From positions 124,001-188,000 of the forward strand of contig NZ_JALHQD010000003.1 of assembly GCF_022842145.1 (NCBI RefSeq): DNA of 64,000 bases, written 5' to 3'. Within the stretch, counting starts at the first letter, position 1; each line of letters starts with the position of its first letter. A model generated the notes under the pieces. The model ran no database searches. It saw only the letters and a program-made list of their open reading frames with translations, and had not been told where the DNA came from. The position numbers were made by a program, and so were the translations under genes. The stretch comes from Tabrizicola sp. (lineage in GTDB: Bacteria > Pseudomonadota > Alphaproteobacteria > Rhodobacterales > Rhodobacteraceae). Below are positions 42,665 to 51,453 of this stretch, in pieces.

Positions 42665-43695
42665 TCGGGCTGCTGGGTTTCGTCGGGCTCTGGGCGGTCG
42701 GGCGCTGGCGGAACTGGGGGACGCGGTGGTGGTGGCTGGCGGCGGGCTGGTGGGTGATCCTGATGGTCGCCCATCTGCCGATACCGGTGGAGAACCCCGT
42801 GGCGCGGGTCGTCGGTGGTGATTTCAGGGGCTGGACGGTGTTCGGCCTGCTGGCGGCGGTCGTGCTGGGCTACCGCGAGGTGCTGCGGGCCGTGCGGCGG
42901 CGGAAGGTCGAGGAGCCGGTGGCCGCGCCTGTGGTGGGGACCTTCCGCGAGGTCGAGCTGGACCGCTATGCCCGCCACATCATCCTGCGCGAGATCGGGG
43001 GGCCAGGGCAGAAACGGTTGAAGGCGGCGCGCGTGCTGGTCGTGGGGGCGGGGGGGCTGGGGTCTCCGGTCCTGCTCTATCTCGCGGCGGCGGGGGTGGG
43101 GGTGATCGGGGTGATCGATGACGACGTGGTGGAGGGGTCGAACCTGCAGCGGCAGGTGATCCACACCGACGGGCGGATCGGGATGCCGAAGGTTTTTTCC
43201 GCCGAGGTCGCGATGCGGGCCTTGAACCCGTTCATCGAGGTGCGGCCCTATCATCGGCGGCTGACCGAGGAGATCGCGGTGGACCTGGTTCGCGCGTTCG
43301 ATCTGGTGCTGGACGGGACCGACGATTTCGACACGCGCTACCTGGTCAACCGGGCCTGTGTGGCGGCGGGGGTTCCTCTGATCAGCGGGGCGATCACGCA
43401 GTGGGAGGGGCAGGTCAGCCTCTTCGACCCGGCGAAAGGAGGGCCGTGCTATGCCTGCGTCTTCCCGGTGAAGCCTGCTCCTGGTCTGGTGCCGACCTGT
43501 GCCGAGGCGGGGGTGGCGGCGCCCTTGCCGGGGGTCATCGGGGCGATGATGGCGATGGAGGCGGTGAAGTGGGTCACGGGGGCCGGTGAGGGGCTGGCGG
43601 GGCGGCTGATGATCCACGATGCCCTCTATATGGAGACCCGGGTGATCGGGGTGAAGAAGCGGGCGGATTGTGAGGTCTGCGGGGGGGCGCATTGA
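42661..43695 (+). CDS. MoeB/ThiF/HesA-like E1 adenylyltransferase with N-terminal membrane helices
   Basis: 344 residues from GTG 42661 (4-bp overlap with dut). Residues about 1-75 form two or three hydrophobic helices ('[15 protein letters not shown]', '[17 protein letters not shown]', '[14 protein letters not shown]'). From about 100 on it is an E1-like domain: nucleotide site '[20 protein letters not shown]', '[14 protein letters not shown]', a zinc pair 'CYAC' and 'CEVC'. The E1 domain adenylates a ubiquitin-like carrier (MoaD, ThiS) C-terminus. The membrane anchor is unusual and the partner is not in the window. Confidence 0.88.
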   Translation: MIGLLGFVGLWAVGRWRNWGTRWWWLAAGWWVILMVAHLPIPVENPVARVVGGDFRGWTVFGLLAAVVLGYREVLRAVRRRKVEEPVAAPVVGTFREVELDRYARHIILREIGGPGQKRLKAARVLVVGAGGLGSPVLLYLAAAGVGVIGVIDDDVVEGSNLQRQVIHTDGRIGMPKVFSAEVAMRALNPFIEVRPYHRRLTEEIAVDLVRAFDLVLDGTDDFDTRYLVNRACVAAGVPLISGAITQWEGQVSLFDPAKGGPCYACVFPVKPAPGLVPTCAEAGVAAPLPGVIGAMMAMEAVKWVTGAGEGLAGRLMIHDALYMETRVIGVKKRADCEVCGGAH

Positions 43696-43831
43696 GGGGT
43701 GCCCACGCGTGGACAGGTTTTTCGGTCTTTTGGAATCAAGGGGTTGAGTGTGGGCGTTTACGTTGCGTTAGGGATTAGGGTGAGTGGTTTGGAGGGCCTT
43801 AGGCGTGGTCGCGGGGTTGGGGCGGGATTGA

Positions 43832-43928
43832 AATTGAGCGCTGACGCGCGCCTTTTGTCTCGCCTCTGGCCTGCGGCCAACCGGCTCCGGAGAGCCTCCG
43901 GCGGGGATATTTGGGGCCAGGTGAAAGG
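43832..43928 (+). repeat. Dispersed composite repeat, copy E (long form)
   Basis: TTGAGCGCTGACGCGCGCC, TTTTGTCTCGCC, a short Gly/Ala-type GC hairpin (GGCCTGCGGCC), GCCTCCGGCGGG and the 25-bp box at 43904-43928. It lies just upstream of the hypothetical gene at 43970. The rest of the 43696-43969 gap shows nothing recognisable. Confidence 0.72.
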
Positions 43929-43969
43929 CGGGGTTTTAGGGTACGGTGAACTGTGAGGTCTGAAGTGTG

Positions 43970-44641
43970 ATGCGTATCCCAAAGCCGATCCTGTGGGCTG
44001 CAGGTCTTGTGCTTGGCGTCTGGTTTCTTTGGCGGATCGCCTATCCGGCATTCGACTGGCATCAGAAGCTGACGCTGGTCGTGGAAACGCCTTCGGGCGA
44101 AGTCACCGGGTCCTCGGTCAGTTCGATGCGGGTGACGATGAGGCCTGGTTTGTTCATGGACTCCCCCAGCATTGGCGTCGCGTTTTTCGGCGAGGCAGCT
44201 TTCGTCGAGGTCGCGGCGGGCCGCTATCTGTTTGCGCTGGTCAGCAATGGCGCCGGTTGGGCGAGCGACACCTTTGCGCCGATCGCAGTGGAGCGGAACT
44301 TCACTTCACGGATGCGCTTGATCGAGGCAAGCAGAGGCGATCCGGCGAAGGATATCCCCAGGGACCGGTGGCCGATGCTGGTGACGTTCGAGGACATTAC
44401 CAAGCCGGAGACGGTGCGGGAGGTGGAACCGGAGGACCTTGCGGCGGTGTTTGGCGAGGGGGTGCGGTTGCAGGCGGTGAGGCTGGAGATCACGGAGGAG
44501 GCGGTGACGGAGGGGGCGTTGGATGCGCTTTTGCCGTGGCTTGAGACTTACCCGGAAGCCGCGCTGCTGCCAAAGATTGATCCGAATGACTGGTCTTTGA
44601 GGGCGACTTTACGCCACGGGGATTTCATCCGGCGACCGTAA
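43970..44641 (+). CDS. Hypothetical single-pass membrane-anchored protein
   Basis: 223 residues from ATG 43970; a GTG three bases upstream is possible. One N-terminal hydrophobic segment, 'ILWAAGLVLGVWFLWRIAYPAF', anchors the protein. The body is mixed alpha/beta with no cysteines or recognisable enzyme motif, including 'LTLVVETPSGEVTGSSVSSM' and 'ITKPETVREVEPEDLAAVFG'. I do not recognise the family. Its GC content looks lower than the neighbours'. It stands alone between a repeat and a palindromic terminator-like repeat. Confidence 0.7.
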   Translation: MRIPKPILWAAGLVLGVWFLWRIAYPAFDWHQKLTLVVETPSGEVTGSSVSSMRVTMRPGLFMDSPSIGVAFFGEAAFVEVAAGRYLFALVSNGAGWASDTFAPIAVERNFTSRMRLIEASRGDPAKDIPRDRWPMLVTFEDITKPETVREVEPEDLAAVFGEGVRLQAVRLEITEEAVTEGALDALLPWLETYPEAALLPKIDPNDWSLRATLRHGDFIRRP

Positions 44642-44657
44642 TTGGATGCGTTGGAAT

Positions 44658-44680
44658 GGTGCGCTGTAGCGCACCCTACG
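44658..44680. repeat. Palindromic repeat, copy 3 (variant GGTGCGC)
   Basis: GGTGCGC-TGTA-GCGCACC followed by CTACG. The CTA of CTACG is, on the minus strand, the amidase stop codon. Confidence 0.65.
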
Positions 44681-46046
44681 ATATCGCAGGGATTTCGGGG
44701 GCGAGGAGGTCGGCCAGGTCGAGGAGGATGTGCTCGTTCCCGCGGTCGGCGAGGGCCTGGATGCCGATGGGGTGCGTAGCGGTGCGGCTGGTGGTGAGGG
44801 CGAGGCCGGGTAGGCCCATGAAGGGCGGGGCGATCTGGGGCATTTGCGCCACGATCACCTTGGCGAAGGCGTTGGGGCTGCTGGTGTCGTAGTGATCGGG
44901 GAAGGGGAGTGCGCCCGAGACGGGGGTCAGGAGGACCGGCCAGTCGGTGAAGAAGGCGCGCCAGAGGCGGGCGAGGCGGGCGCGGGATTGAAGCGCGCGC
45001 ATGAAGCTTTCGAGGGTGGGCGCGGGGGCGAGTCTGGTGAGTTCGCCGTGGACGAAGCTCGCGTCGGGGTCGGCCTCGCGGGCGATGGCGTCGGCGCCAC
45101 CCAGGCCGAATTCGGAGAGCCAGAGGGTGAGTTGCAGCTCCATCGCCTCGCGAAAGGGCGGCAGGGTCGGGGTGCCGATGTCCCAGCCCTGGGCTTCTAG
45201 GGTCTTGGCGGCTTCGGTGAGGGCGGCCTGGATCGCGGGGTCGGTTTGCAACCCGTCGGGGGTAAGGGCAAGGGCGGCGCGTTTGGGGTAGGGCGCGGGG
45301 GAGTAGGCGGTGTGCCAGGGGTCGCGCGGGTCGGGCTGGGAGAGGGCCTGTAGCCCTAGGCGCAGGTCGGCGGCCGAGCGGGCGAGGGGGCCGGAGGTGG
45401 CCATGAGTTGCCCGCCGATCAACCTGTCACCGGCGGTGGCGTTGAAGGCGGGGACGCGGCCGAGGCCGGGGCGCAGGCCGTGGATGCCGCAGGCATAGGC
45501 CGGGTAGCGGATCGATCCTGCGATGTCGGTGCCGTGGGCGATGGCCCCGAGACCGGCGGCGGTGGCGGAGGCGGCGCCTCCGGACGATCCGCCGGGGGTG
45601 AGGGCGGGGAAGGCGGGGTTCTTCGTGGCACCGTGGAGCGCGTTGCGGGTGAACCAGCGCAAGCTGAAGGCGGGCGTGTTGGTGCGGCCGACGATCACCG
45701 CCCCGGCGCGGCGGAGGTTGGCGACGGGCGGGCTGTCCTCGGTGGCGACAAGGTCGGACTGGATGCGCAGGCCGTTCGTGGTGGCCTGGCCCTGCTGGTC
45801 GATGTTGACCTTCACGGTGACGGGGACGCCGGCGAGGGGGCCGGGGTCCTCACCGCGCGCAAGGGCTGCGTCGATGGACTGGGCGGCGGCCAGCGCTTGG
45901 TCATCCATGCGTTGCACGATGGCGTTGAGGCCGGGGTTCAGCCGGTCGATGCGGGCGAGGGTGGCCTGTGCAGCCTCGACTGCGGAAAGCTCGCGGTTGC
46001 GGATCAGGCGGGCGAGGGCTGAAGCGGTGAGGGTGGCGGGGTCCAT
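44676..46046 (-). CDS. Amidase signature family hydrolase
   Basis: 456 residues from ATG 46046. The catalytic Ser-cisSer-Lys triad can be placed: Lys in 'VPVTVKVNID' (about 80), the glycine-serine loop 'GGSSGGAAS' (about 148-156), and 'HGTDIAGSIRYPA' with the nucleophilic Ser. Members hydrolyse amides such as indoleacetamide, aryl amides or glutaminyl-tRNA. It is not GatA-like by context. The substrate is unknown. The stop codon lies inside a palindromic repeat. Confidence 0.9.
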   Translation of the reverse strand: MDPATLTASALARLIRNRELSAVEAAQATLARIDRLNPGLNAIVQRMDDQALAAAQSIDAALARGEDPGPLAGVPVTVKVNIDQQGQATTNGLRIQSDLVATEDSPPVANLRRAGAVIVGRTNTPAFSLRWFTRNALHGATKNPAFPALTPGGSSGGAASATAAGLGAIAHGTDIAGSIRYPAYACGIHGLRPGLGRVPAFNATAGDRLIGGQLMATSGPLARSAADLRLGLQALSQPDPRDPWHTAYSPAPYPKRAALALTPDGLQTDPAIQAALTEAAKTLEAQGWDIGTPTLPPFREAMELQLTLWLSEFGLGGADAIAREADPDASFVHGELTRLAPAPTLESFMRALQSRARLARLWRAFFTDWPVLLTPVSGALPFPDHYDTSSPNAFAKVIVAQMPQIAPPFMGLPGLALTTSRTATHPIGIQALADRGNEHILLDLADLLAPEIPAIS

Positions 46047-46103
46047 GAACGCTCCTTCGTCAGGGCGCAGGGTGGACCGGATCGCCGGGCTTGGGAAGGG
46101 GGA

Positions 46104-46128
46104 GGGTGGGCGATGCGCCCACCCTACG
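46104..46128. repeat. Palindromic repeat, copy 4
   Basis: GGGTGGGC-GATGC-GCCCACCC followed by TACG, directly upstream of the amidase gene. Confidence 0.7.
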
Positions 46129-46170
46129 CGGGTGCGGTGCAGGACGCCGCGCCGGCGGGTGGGCGCAAGG

Positions 46171-46193
46171 GTAGGGTGGGCAATGCGCCCACC
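46171..46193. repeat. Palindromic repeat, copy 5
   Basis: GTAGGGTGGGC-AATGC-GCCCACC, 43 bp from copy 4 in the same gap, ending at the stop of the DODA-type dioxygenase gene. Confidence 0.7.
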
Positions 46194-46197
46194 GTCG

Positions 46198-46992
46198 CTA
46201 GCCGATCCGGTAGCTTGACGCGGTGACGCCGCCGAACAGGCCGGTGTCGTGATAGACCATCTCTGCCGTCTCGCCTTCGGCCGCGCCAAGGGCAGCGAAG
46301 AGGGGGACGAAGTGGTCTTCCTCCTTGTGGCAGGTGCGCGCGTAGGGGGCGTCCTCCCAGTGGATCAGGCGGTTGGTGCGGTCTTCCGGTGCGGCGGCCA
46401 TCGTCTGGGCCAGCCAGGCGTCGAAGGCGTCGGAGGGGACCTTCGCCCCCGGTCCGAAGAGGCGCAGGTTGTGGTAGGAGAGGCCGGAGCCGACGATGAG
46501 GACACCCTCGTCGCGCAGGGGTGCGAGGGCTCGGCCAAGGGCGAAGTGTTCGGCGGGGGAGTAGCCCTTGCGGAGCGAAACCTGGAAGAGCGGCACGCTG
46601 GCGTCGGGGTACATGACGAAGGCGGGCACGAAAGTGCCATGATCATAGCCCTGTTCGGGGTCCAGCCGGACCGGCAGGCCCGCGGCGGCGATCAGGTCAT
46701 GCGCCCTTTGCGCAAGGTCGGGCGCGCCGGGGGCCTTGTACTGGATCTGGAAGGTCTCGGGGGGAAAGCCGGAGTAGTCGTAGACCATCGGCGGGTGGGC
46801 CGAGGACATGACGGCGAATCTTGCGTCCTCCCAGTGACCCGAGATCATCAGGATCGCCTTGGGGCGTTCGGGCAGGTCCTTGACCATCTGGACGAAGCTG
46901 GCCTCCAGGTTTTTGAACATGGCGCGCCAGTCGGGCATCCAGGGCCAGGGGCCGCCGCCGTGGCTGATGAAATAGGTGGGCATGCGGGTCAT
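46198..46992 (-). CDS. DODA-type extradiol ring-cleavage dioxygenase (LigB/YgiD-like)
   Basis: 264 residues from ATG 46992, with GGAGA upstream. Metal ligands of class III extradiol dioxygenases are visible: 'TYFISHGGGPWPW' (His near residue 12), 'ILMISGHWED' (His about 53), 'YDHGTFVPAFVMYPD' (His about 120) and 'GSGLSYHNLRLF'. The closest experimental relatives are 4,5-DOPA dioxygenases such as YgiD. The substrate here is unknown. A start at 47004 is an alternative. Confidence 0.88.
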   Translation of the reverse strand: MTRMPTYFISHGGGPWPWMPDWRAMFKNLEASFVQMVKDLPERPKAILMISGHWEDARFAVMSSAHPPMVYDYSGFPPETFQIQYKAPGAPDLAQRAHDLIAAAGLPVRLDPEQGYDHGTFVPAFVMYPDASVPLFQVSLRKGYSPAEHFALGRALAPLRDEGVLIVGSGLSYHNLRLFGPGAKVPSDAFDAWLAQTMAAAPEDRTNRLIHWEDAPYARTCHKEEDHFVPLFAALGAAEGETAEMVYHDTGLFGGVTASSYRIG

Positions 46993-47162
46993 TGCAGTCT
47001 CCATCGCCGGTTGGAAGGAAGATGGGGGATCGGGGCGGGCCGCGCAATTCCGCGCGCGGGGCGGGCTGGCGTGCGCGGATGCACAGGGCCGCGTCGCGCC
47101 TTGCATCGGCAGGGGACCGTGGCATAGTCGGGATTTGATCAATCAGCCCCGGAGACTGACCG

Positions 47163-47948
47163 ATGAAACTGACCGCTGCTGCCCTGCTTGGCCTTGCTTC
47201 CCTGACCCTGCCTGCCCTGGCGCAGGACCTGCCGGACCTTGGCGGCCGCGAGGTCGTCGTCGTGACCGAGAACGCCTATCCGCCGCTGCAGTTCCTTGAC
47301 AAGGATGGCGCCGCCGTGGGCTGGGAATATGACGCGATGGCCGAGATCGCCAAGCGGCTGAACATCACCGTGAAATATGAGAACACCAGCTGGGATGCGA
47401 TGATCCCGGCGGTGTCGGAAGGCCAGTACGATCTTGGCATGACCGGGATCACCATCAAGGACGAGCGCAAGGAGAAAGTGGACTTCTCGGAGCCCTACAT
47501 GCGGTCGGAAATGCTTATGATCGTGCGCGGCGACGAGGAACGCTTTACCGATGCGGCGTCCTTTGCGGCGATCCCGGAGCTGCTGGTCTCGGCCCAGCCC
47601 GGCACATCCCCCTTCTATGCGGCGATCTACAATATCCTGGACGGCAACGAGGAGAACCCTCGGGTCATCAAGTTCGAGACCTTCGGGGCCGGGCTTGAGG
47701 CGCTGAAGTCGGGCGATGTGGACCTGACGCTGTCGGATTCGACGGCGGCGAACGGCTATGTGCAGGCGTCGAATGGAGGGCTGAAGATCATCGGCGAGCC
47801 GCTGGCGTCCGAGGATTTCGGGTTCATCTTCCCCAAGGGGTCGGACCTGGTCGCGCCCGTGAACGCGGCGATTGCGTCGATGAAGGCGGACGGCACGCTG
47901 GACGGGCTGAACCAGAAGTGGTTCGTCGAGTACAAGATGGGTGAGTGA
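47163..47948 (+). CDS. Amino-acid ABC transporter solute-binding protein
   Basis: 261 residues. The signal peptide is cleaved after PALA (about residue 20). The mature protein shows polar amino-acid binding protein (SBP family 3) features: '[35 protein letters not shown]' at the N-terminus, '[21 protein letters not shown]' and '[10 protein letters not shown]' at the end. A GC hairpin follows the gene. It works with the permease 36 bp downstream. Confidence 0.92.
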   Translation: MKLTAAALLGLASLTLPALAQDLPDLGGREVVVVTENAYPPLQFLDKDGAAVGWEYDAMAEIAKRLNITVKYENTSWDAMIPAVSEGQYDLGMTGITIKDERKEKVDFSEPYMRSEMLMIVRGDEERFTDAASFAAIPELLVSAQPGTSPFYAAIYNILDGNEENPRVIKFETFGAGLEALKSGDVDLTLSDSTAANGYVQASNGGLKIIGEPLASEDFGFIFPKGSDLVAPVNAAIASMKADGTLDGLNQKWFVEYKMGE

Positions 47949-47954
47949 AGGGCG

Positions 47955-47978
47955 GCCCCCGGTCCCGAGGCCGGGGGC
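47955..47978 (+). terminator. Hairpin between amino-acid binding protein and permease genes
   Basis: Stem GCCCCCGG / CCGGGGGC with an 8-nt loop and no U-tract, so message stabilisation or partial termination is likely. Confidence 0.6.
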
Positions 47979-47984
47979 AACCTG

Positions 47985-48779
47985 ATGGCCCCGAACGCCG
48001 ATCCGGACAAGGACTTTCCCTGGTGGCTGGTGATCCTCGTGGTCAGCGGCCTTTGGCTTTTGTACGAGATGCTGGCGGATGAGGTCTATGCCTCGGCGCT
48101 GCGGGTGTTGTCGAAGGGGCTGGTCATCACGCTGACCGTCGCGGTGGTGGCCTACCTGGGCGCCTGCGCCATCGGGCTGGGGCTCGCGATGATGGGGCTG
48201 TCGCGGTATCTGGTCCTGCGGCAGGTGGCGCGGTTCTACATCGAGGTGATGCGGGGCGTGCCGATCATCGTCCTTCTGCTGTACGTGGCCTTCGTGCTGG
48301 TGCCGGGCGTGGTCGCGGGGGTGAATGCGCTGGCGGGCGACGAGATCATGCGGACCCGCGATGTGCCGTTGCTGTGGCGAGCGGTGCTGGCCCTGATGCT
48401 GGCCTATTCCGCTTTTCTGGCCGAGATCTTCCGGGCCGGGCTGCAGGCTGTGGACAAGGGCCAGATCGAGGCGGCGCAGTCCCTGGGTCTGAACGGCTGG
48501 CAAAGGTTCCGGCATGTTCGATTTCCACAGGCTTTTAGGCTGATCCTGCCGCCCTTGGGCAATGATTTTGTGGCAATGGTGAAAGACAGCTCGCTGGTGG
48601 CGGTGCTGGGAATCTCGGACGTCGCGCAACTGGCCAAGGTCACGGCGGCCGGAAACTTCCGATATTTCGAGACCTACAACGTGGCCGCATTCCTGTACCT
48701 GGTGATGACCATCGGACTGAGCCTGGTGTTGCGGCGGTTCGAGGCCCGGATGCGGTCGCGCGGGCGGGACGGTTCGTGA
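47985..48779 (+). CDS. Amino-acid ABC transporter permease (HisM/GlnP-like)
   Basis: 264 residues with about five to six helices. The HEQRS-family signature is 'VLRQVARFYIEVMRGVPIIVLLLYV' (about 78-102) and the EAA-like loop is 'IEAAQSLGLNGWQRFRHVRFPQAFRLILP' near 160. N-terminal 'DFPWWLVILVVSGLWLLYEM' is an extra helix. There is no ATP-binding gene directly downstream: the next gene is a metallopeptidase after a repeat. Confidence 0.92.
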   Translation: MAPNADPDKDFPWWLVILVVSGLWLLYEMLADEVYASALRVLSKGLVITLTVAVVAYLGACAIGLGLAMMGLSRYLVLRQVARFYIEVMRGVPIIVLLLYVAFVLVPGVVAGVNALAGDEIMRTRDVPLLWRAVLALMLAYSAFLAEIFRAGLQAVDKGQIEAAQSLGLNGWQRFRHVRFPQAFRLILPPLGNDFVAMVKDSSLVAVLGISDVAQLAKVTAAGNFRYFETYNVAAFLYLVMTIGLSLVLRRFEARMRSRGRDGS

Positions 48780-48781
48780 GC

Positions 48782-48895
48782 GGAGCGGCATTCGCCGCAA
48801 GTCCTTTGTCTCGTCGTCGGGCTTCGCCTCCTCCTCGGTCGCTGGGGGTTTTCCACCCCCAGACCCCCGGAGGATATTTGGGCAAATGTGAAAGG
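48782..48895 (+). repeat. Dispersed composite repeat, copy F (long form)
   Basis: GGAGCGGC-A-TTCGCCGCAAG, TCCTTTGTCTCG, and a hairpin CTGGGGG-TTTTCCA-CCCCCAG (48842-48862). It ends with the 25-bp box at 48871-48895. It lies between the permease and the M3 peptidase gene. Confidence 0.75.
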
Positions 48896-48952
48896 CCATG
48901 GGTGGACCTCGTCCGGACGCGCGCCTAGCTTGGCGGGCAAAGGAGATTTGCG

Positions 48953-50962
48953 ATGAACGTGCTTCTGGAAAAGTGGGAAACTCCGTTCGGACTGCCTCCG
49001 TTTGCGGCGATCCGGGACGAGGACTTCGGTCCGGCCTTTGACGAGGCTTTGGCGCGGGCACGGGCGAACATCGCGGCAATTGCGGAGGGTCCGGGGACAA
49101 CCTTCACTGAGGTGATCGAGGCGCTGGAGCTGGCCGAGGGCGACCTCGACCGGGTGGCCGGGGTGTTCTACAATCTGGCGGGTGCCGACAGTACCGAGGC
49201 GCGCGAGGCACTGATGCGGGAACTGGCGCCGAAAATGAGCGCTTTCTCCAGCGAGGTCACCAACAACAAGGCGCTTTGGGCGAAGATCGACGCCTTGTGG
49301 CAGGGGCGCGAAGCCTTGGGTCTGACGCCCGAACAGGGGCGGGTGCTGGAGCTATACCGGCAGATGTTCGTGCGGTCCGGCGCGGCGCTGGAGGGGGCGG
49401 CGGCAGAGCGGCTGACAGCGGTCAAGTCGCGGCTGGCGGTGCTGGGGACGGCGTTCGGGCAGAACCTGCTGGCCGATGAGCGGTCATGGTTCATGGAATT
49501 GGCGGAGGCCGATTTCACAGCCCTGCCGGGCTTCGTCCAGGACGCGGCCAAGGCGGCGGGAGCGGAAAAGGGCACCGGGCCGGTGGTGACGCTGAACCGG
49601 TCGCTGATCGTGCCGGTCCTGCAGTTTTCCCCGAACCGTGCCCTGCGCGAGAAGGCCTATGAGGCCTGGGTCGCGCGCGGGGCCAATGGGGGCGAGACGG
49701 ACAACCGGGCGGTTGCGGCGGAAATCCTGGCTTTGCGGCACGAGCGGGCGCAGCTTCTCGGCTATGCCGACTTTGCCGCCTTCAAGCTGGAGCCGGAGAT
49801 GGCGAAGACTCCGGCTGCGGTGCGCGACCTCTTGATGCGGGTCTGGCAGCCGGCGCGGGGCAAGGCGCTGGCGGATGCGGCGGTGCTGGAGGCGATGCTG
49901 AAAGCGGACGGGCATCCGGGGCCGCTGGAGCCCTGGGACTGGCGCTATTACAGCGAGAAGCGTCGCCGCGCCGAGCATGATCTGGATGAGGCGGTCCTGA
50001 AGCCATACCTGTCGCTGGACGCCATGCTGGGAGCGATGTTCGACTGTTCGACCCGGCTTTTCGGGCTGGAATTCCGCGAGATTGCGGGTCCGTTCTATCA
50101 CCCCGACGTGCGGGGGTGGGAGGTGACCCGCGGCGGCAACCACGTCGCGGTCTTCCTGGGCGACTACTTCGCGCGGGGATCGAAGCGGTCGGGGGCCTGG
50201 TGTTCGGCGATGCGGTCGCAGCGCAAGCTGGGCGGCGAGCAGCGGCCCATCGTGGTGAACGTGTGCAACTTCGCCAAGGGCGATCCGTGCCTTCTGTCCT
50301 ATGACGACGCGCGGACATTGTTCCACGAATTCGGCCATGCGCTGCATCAGATGCTGTCCGACGTGACGTATGGCTTCATCAGCGGGACCTCCGTGGCGCG
50401 CGATTTCGTGGAACTACCGAGCCAGCTTTACGAGCATTGGCTGGAGGTGCCCTCGGTCCTTGAGGCGCATGCGCGGCACCATGTGACCGGCGAGCCCATG
50501 CCCGCCGACATGCTGAAGCGGCTTCTGGATGCCGGGACCTACGACCAGGGCTTTGCCACGGTGGAGTTCGTCGCAAGCGCGATGGTGGACCTGGAGTTCC
50601 ACACCGGCGCGCCGTCCGCGGATCCCTTGCAGAAGCAGGCGGAGGTGCTGGAGGCCCTGGGGATGCCGCGCGCGATCCGGATGCGCCATGCGACGCCGCA
50701 TTTCGCGCATGTGTTCAGCGGCGACGGCTATTCCAGCGGGTACTACAGCTATATGTGGTCCGAAGTGATGGACGCCGACGCCTTCGCGGCCTTCGAGGAG
50801 GCGGGTGATGCGTTTGATCCGGCCACGGCGGCGCGGCTGGAGAAGTTCATCCTGTCGGCGGGCGGCTCTGAAGATGCCGAGGCTCTGTACCTGAAATTCC
50901 GGGGCCGGATGCCGGGCGTGGAACCGTTGCTGAAGGGCCGGGGTTTGCTTGAGCCGGCGTGA
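48953..50962 (+). CDS. M3-family metallopeptidase (Dcp / oligopeptidase A-like)
   Basis: 669 residues, in the usual 650-720 range. The zinc motif is HEFGH in 'LFHEFGHALHQM' at about residue 457, with the third ligand Glu in a downstream 'YEHWLEVPSVLEAHARHH' region. The N-terminus begins MNVLLEKWETPFGLPPFAAI, typical of peptidyl-dipeptidase Dcp. There is no signal peptide, so it degrades peptides in the cytoplasm. GGAGA precedes the ATG. Confidence 0.94.
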   Translation: MNVLLEKWETPFGLPPFAAIRDEDFGPAFDEALARARANIAAIAEGPGTTFTEVIEALELAEGDLDRVAGVFYNLAGADSTEAREALMRELAPKMSAFSSEVTNNKALWAKIDALWQGREALGLTPEQGRVLELYRQMFVRSGAALEGAAAERLTAVKSRLAVLGTAFGQNLLADERSWFMELAEADFTALPGFVQDAAKAAGAEKGTGPVVTLNRSLIVPVLQFSPNRALREKAYEAWVARGANGGETDNRAVAAEILALRHERAQLLGYADFAAFKLEPEMAKTPAAVRDLLMRVWQPARGKALADAAVLEAMLKADGHPGPLEPWDWRYYSEKRRRAEHDLDEAVLKPYLSLDAMLGAMFDCSTRLFGLEFREIAGPFYHPDVRGWEVTRGGNHVAVFLGDYFARGSKRSGAWCSAMRSQRKLGGEQRPIVVNVCNFAKGDPCLLSYDDARTLFHEFGHALHQMLSDVTYGFISGTSVARDFVELPSQLYEHWLEVPSVLEAHARHHVTGEPMPADMLKRLLDAGTYDQGFATVEFVASAMVDLEFHTGAPSADPLQKQAEVLEALGMPRAIRMRHATPHFAHVFSGDGYSSGYYSYMWSEVMDADAFAAFEEAGDAFDPATAARLEKFILSAGGSEDAEALYLKFRGRMPGVEPLLKGRGLLEPA

Positions 50963-50985
50963 CGCCGGGTGACGGGAGAGCTTGC

Positions 50986-51453
50986 TTGGACATCTTTCAC
51001 AGCTGGGACCTCGATGCGGCCCTGTCGAACCTGATCACCCTGGGGGTGGCCTATCTGCTGGCGCTGCCCATCGGCTGGAACCGGGAGCGGGAGGAACGCA
51101 GCGCCGGGCTGCGGACCTTTCCCCTGGTTGCCATCGCATCCTGCGGCTTCGTCATGGTGGCGCTGGACGTGATCGGGCCGAACTCGGGCGAGCATTCGCG
51201 TATCCTGGAAGGCCTGATGACCGGGATCGGCTTCATTGGCGGGGGCGCCATCCTGAAGCAGGGCGACCAGGCCAGGGGTACGGCGACGGCGGCAAGCCTC
51301 TGGGCCACCGGGGCCATCGGCGCGGCCGTGGGGTATGGGCAACTGGACATTGCGGTGATCCTCAGCCTGGTCACGGTGCTGACGCTGATCCTGCTTACTC
51401 CGCTGCGCAGGGTCGTGCAGGACCGCGGCGAATTCGACCGGGAGGAGTCCTAG
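50986..51453 (+). CDS. MgtC/SapB family membrane protein
   Basis: 155 residues from TTG 50986, with GGGAGAG upstream; a GTG at 50959 is the alternative. There are about four helices. Family hallmarks are 'LALPIGWNREREERSAGLRTFPLVAI', here about residues 23-48, and 'GIGFIGGGAILK' with 'VRGTATAASLWATGAIG'-like 'ARGTATAASLWATGAIGAAVG'. Members affect Mg2+ or phosphate homeostasis. The stop overlaps the convergent regulator gene by 4 bp. Confidence 0.88.
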   Translation: MDIFHSWDLDAALSNLITLGVAYLLALPIGWNREREERSAGLRTFPLVAIASCGFVMVALDVIGPNSGEHSRILEGLMTGIGFIGGGAILKQGDQARGTATAASLWATGAIGAAVGYGQLDIAVILSLVTVLTLILLTPLRRVVQDRGEFDREES

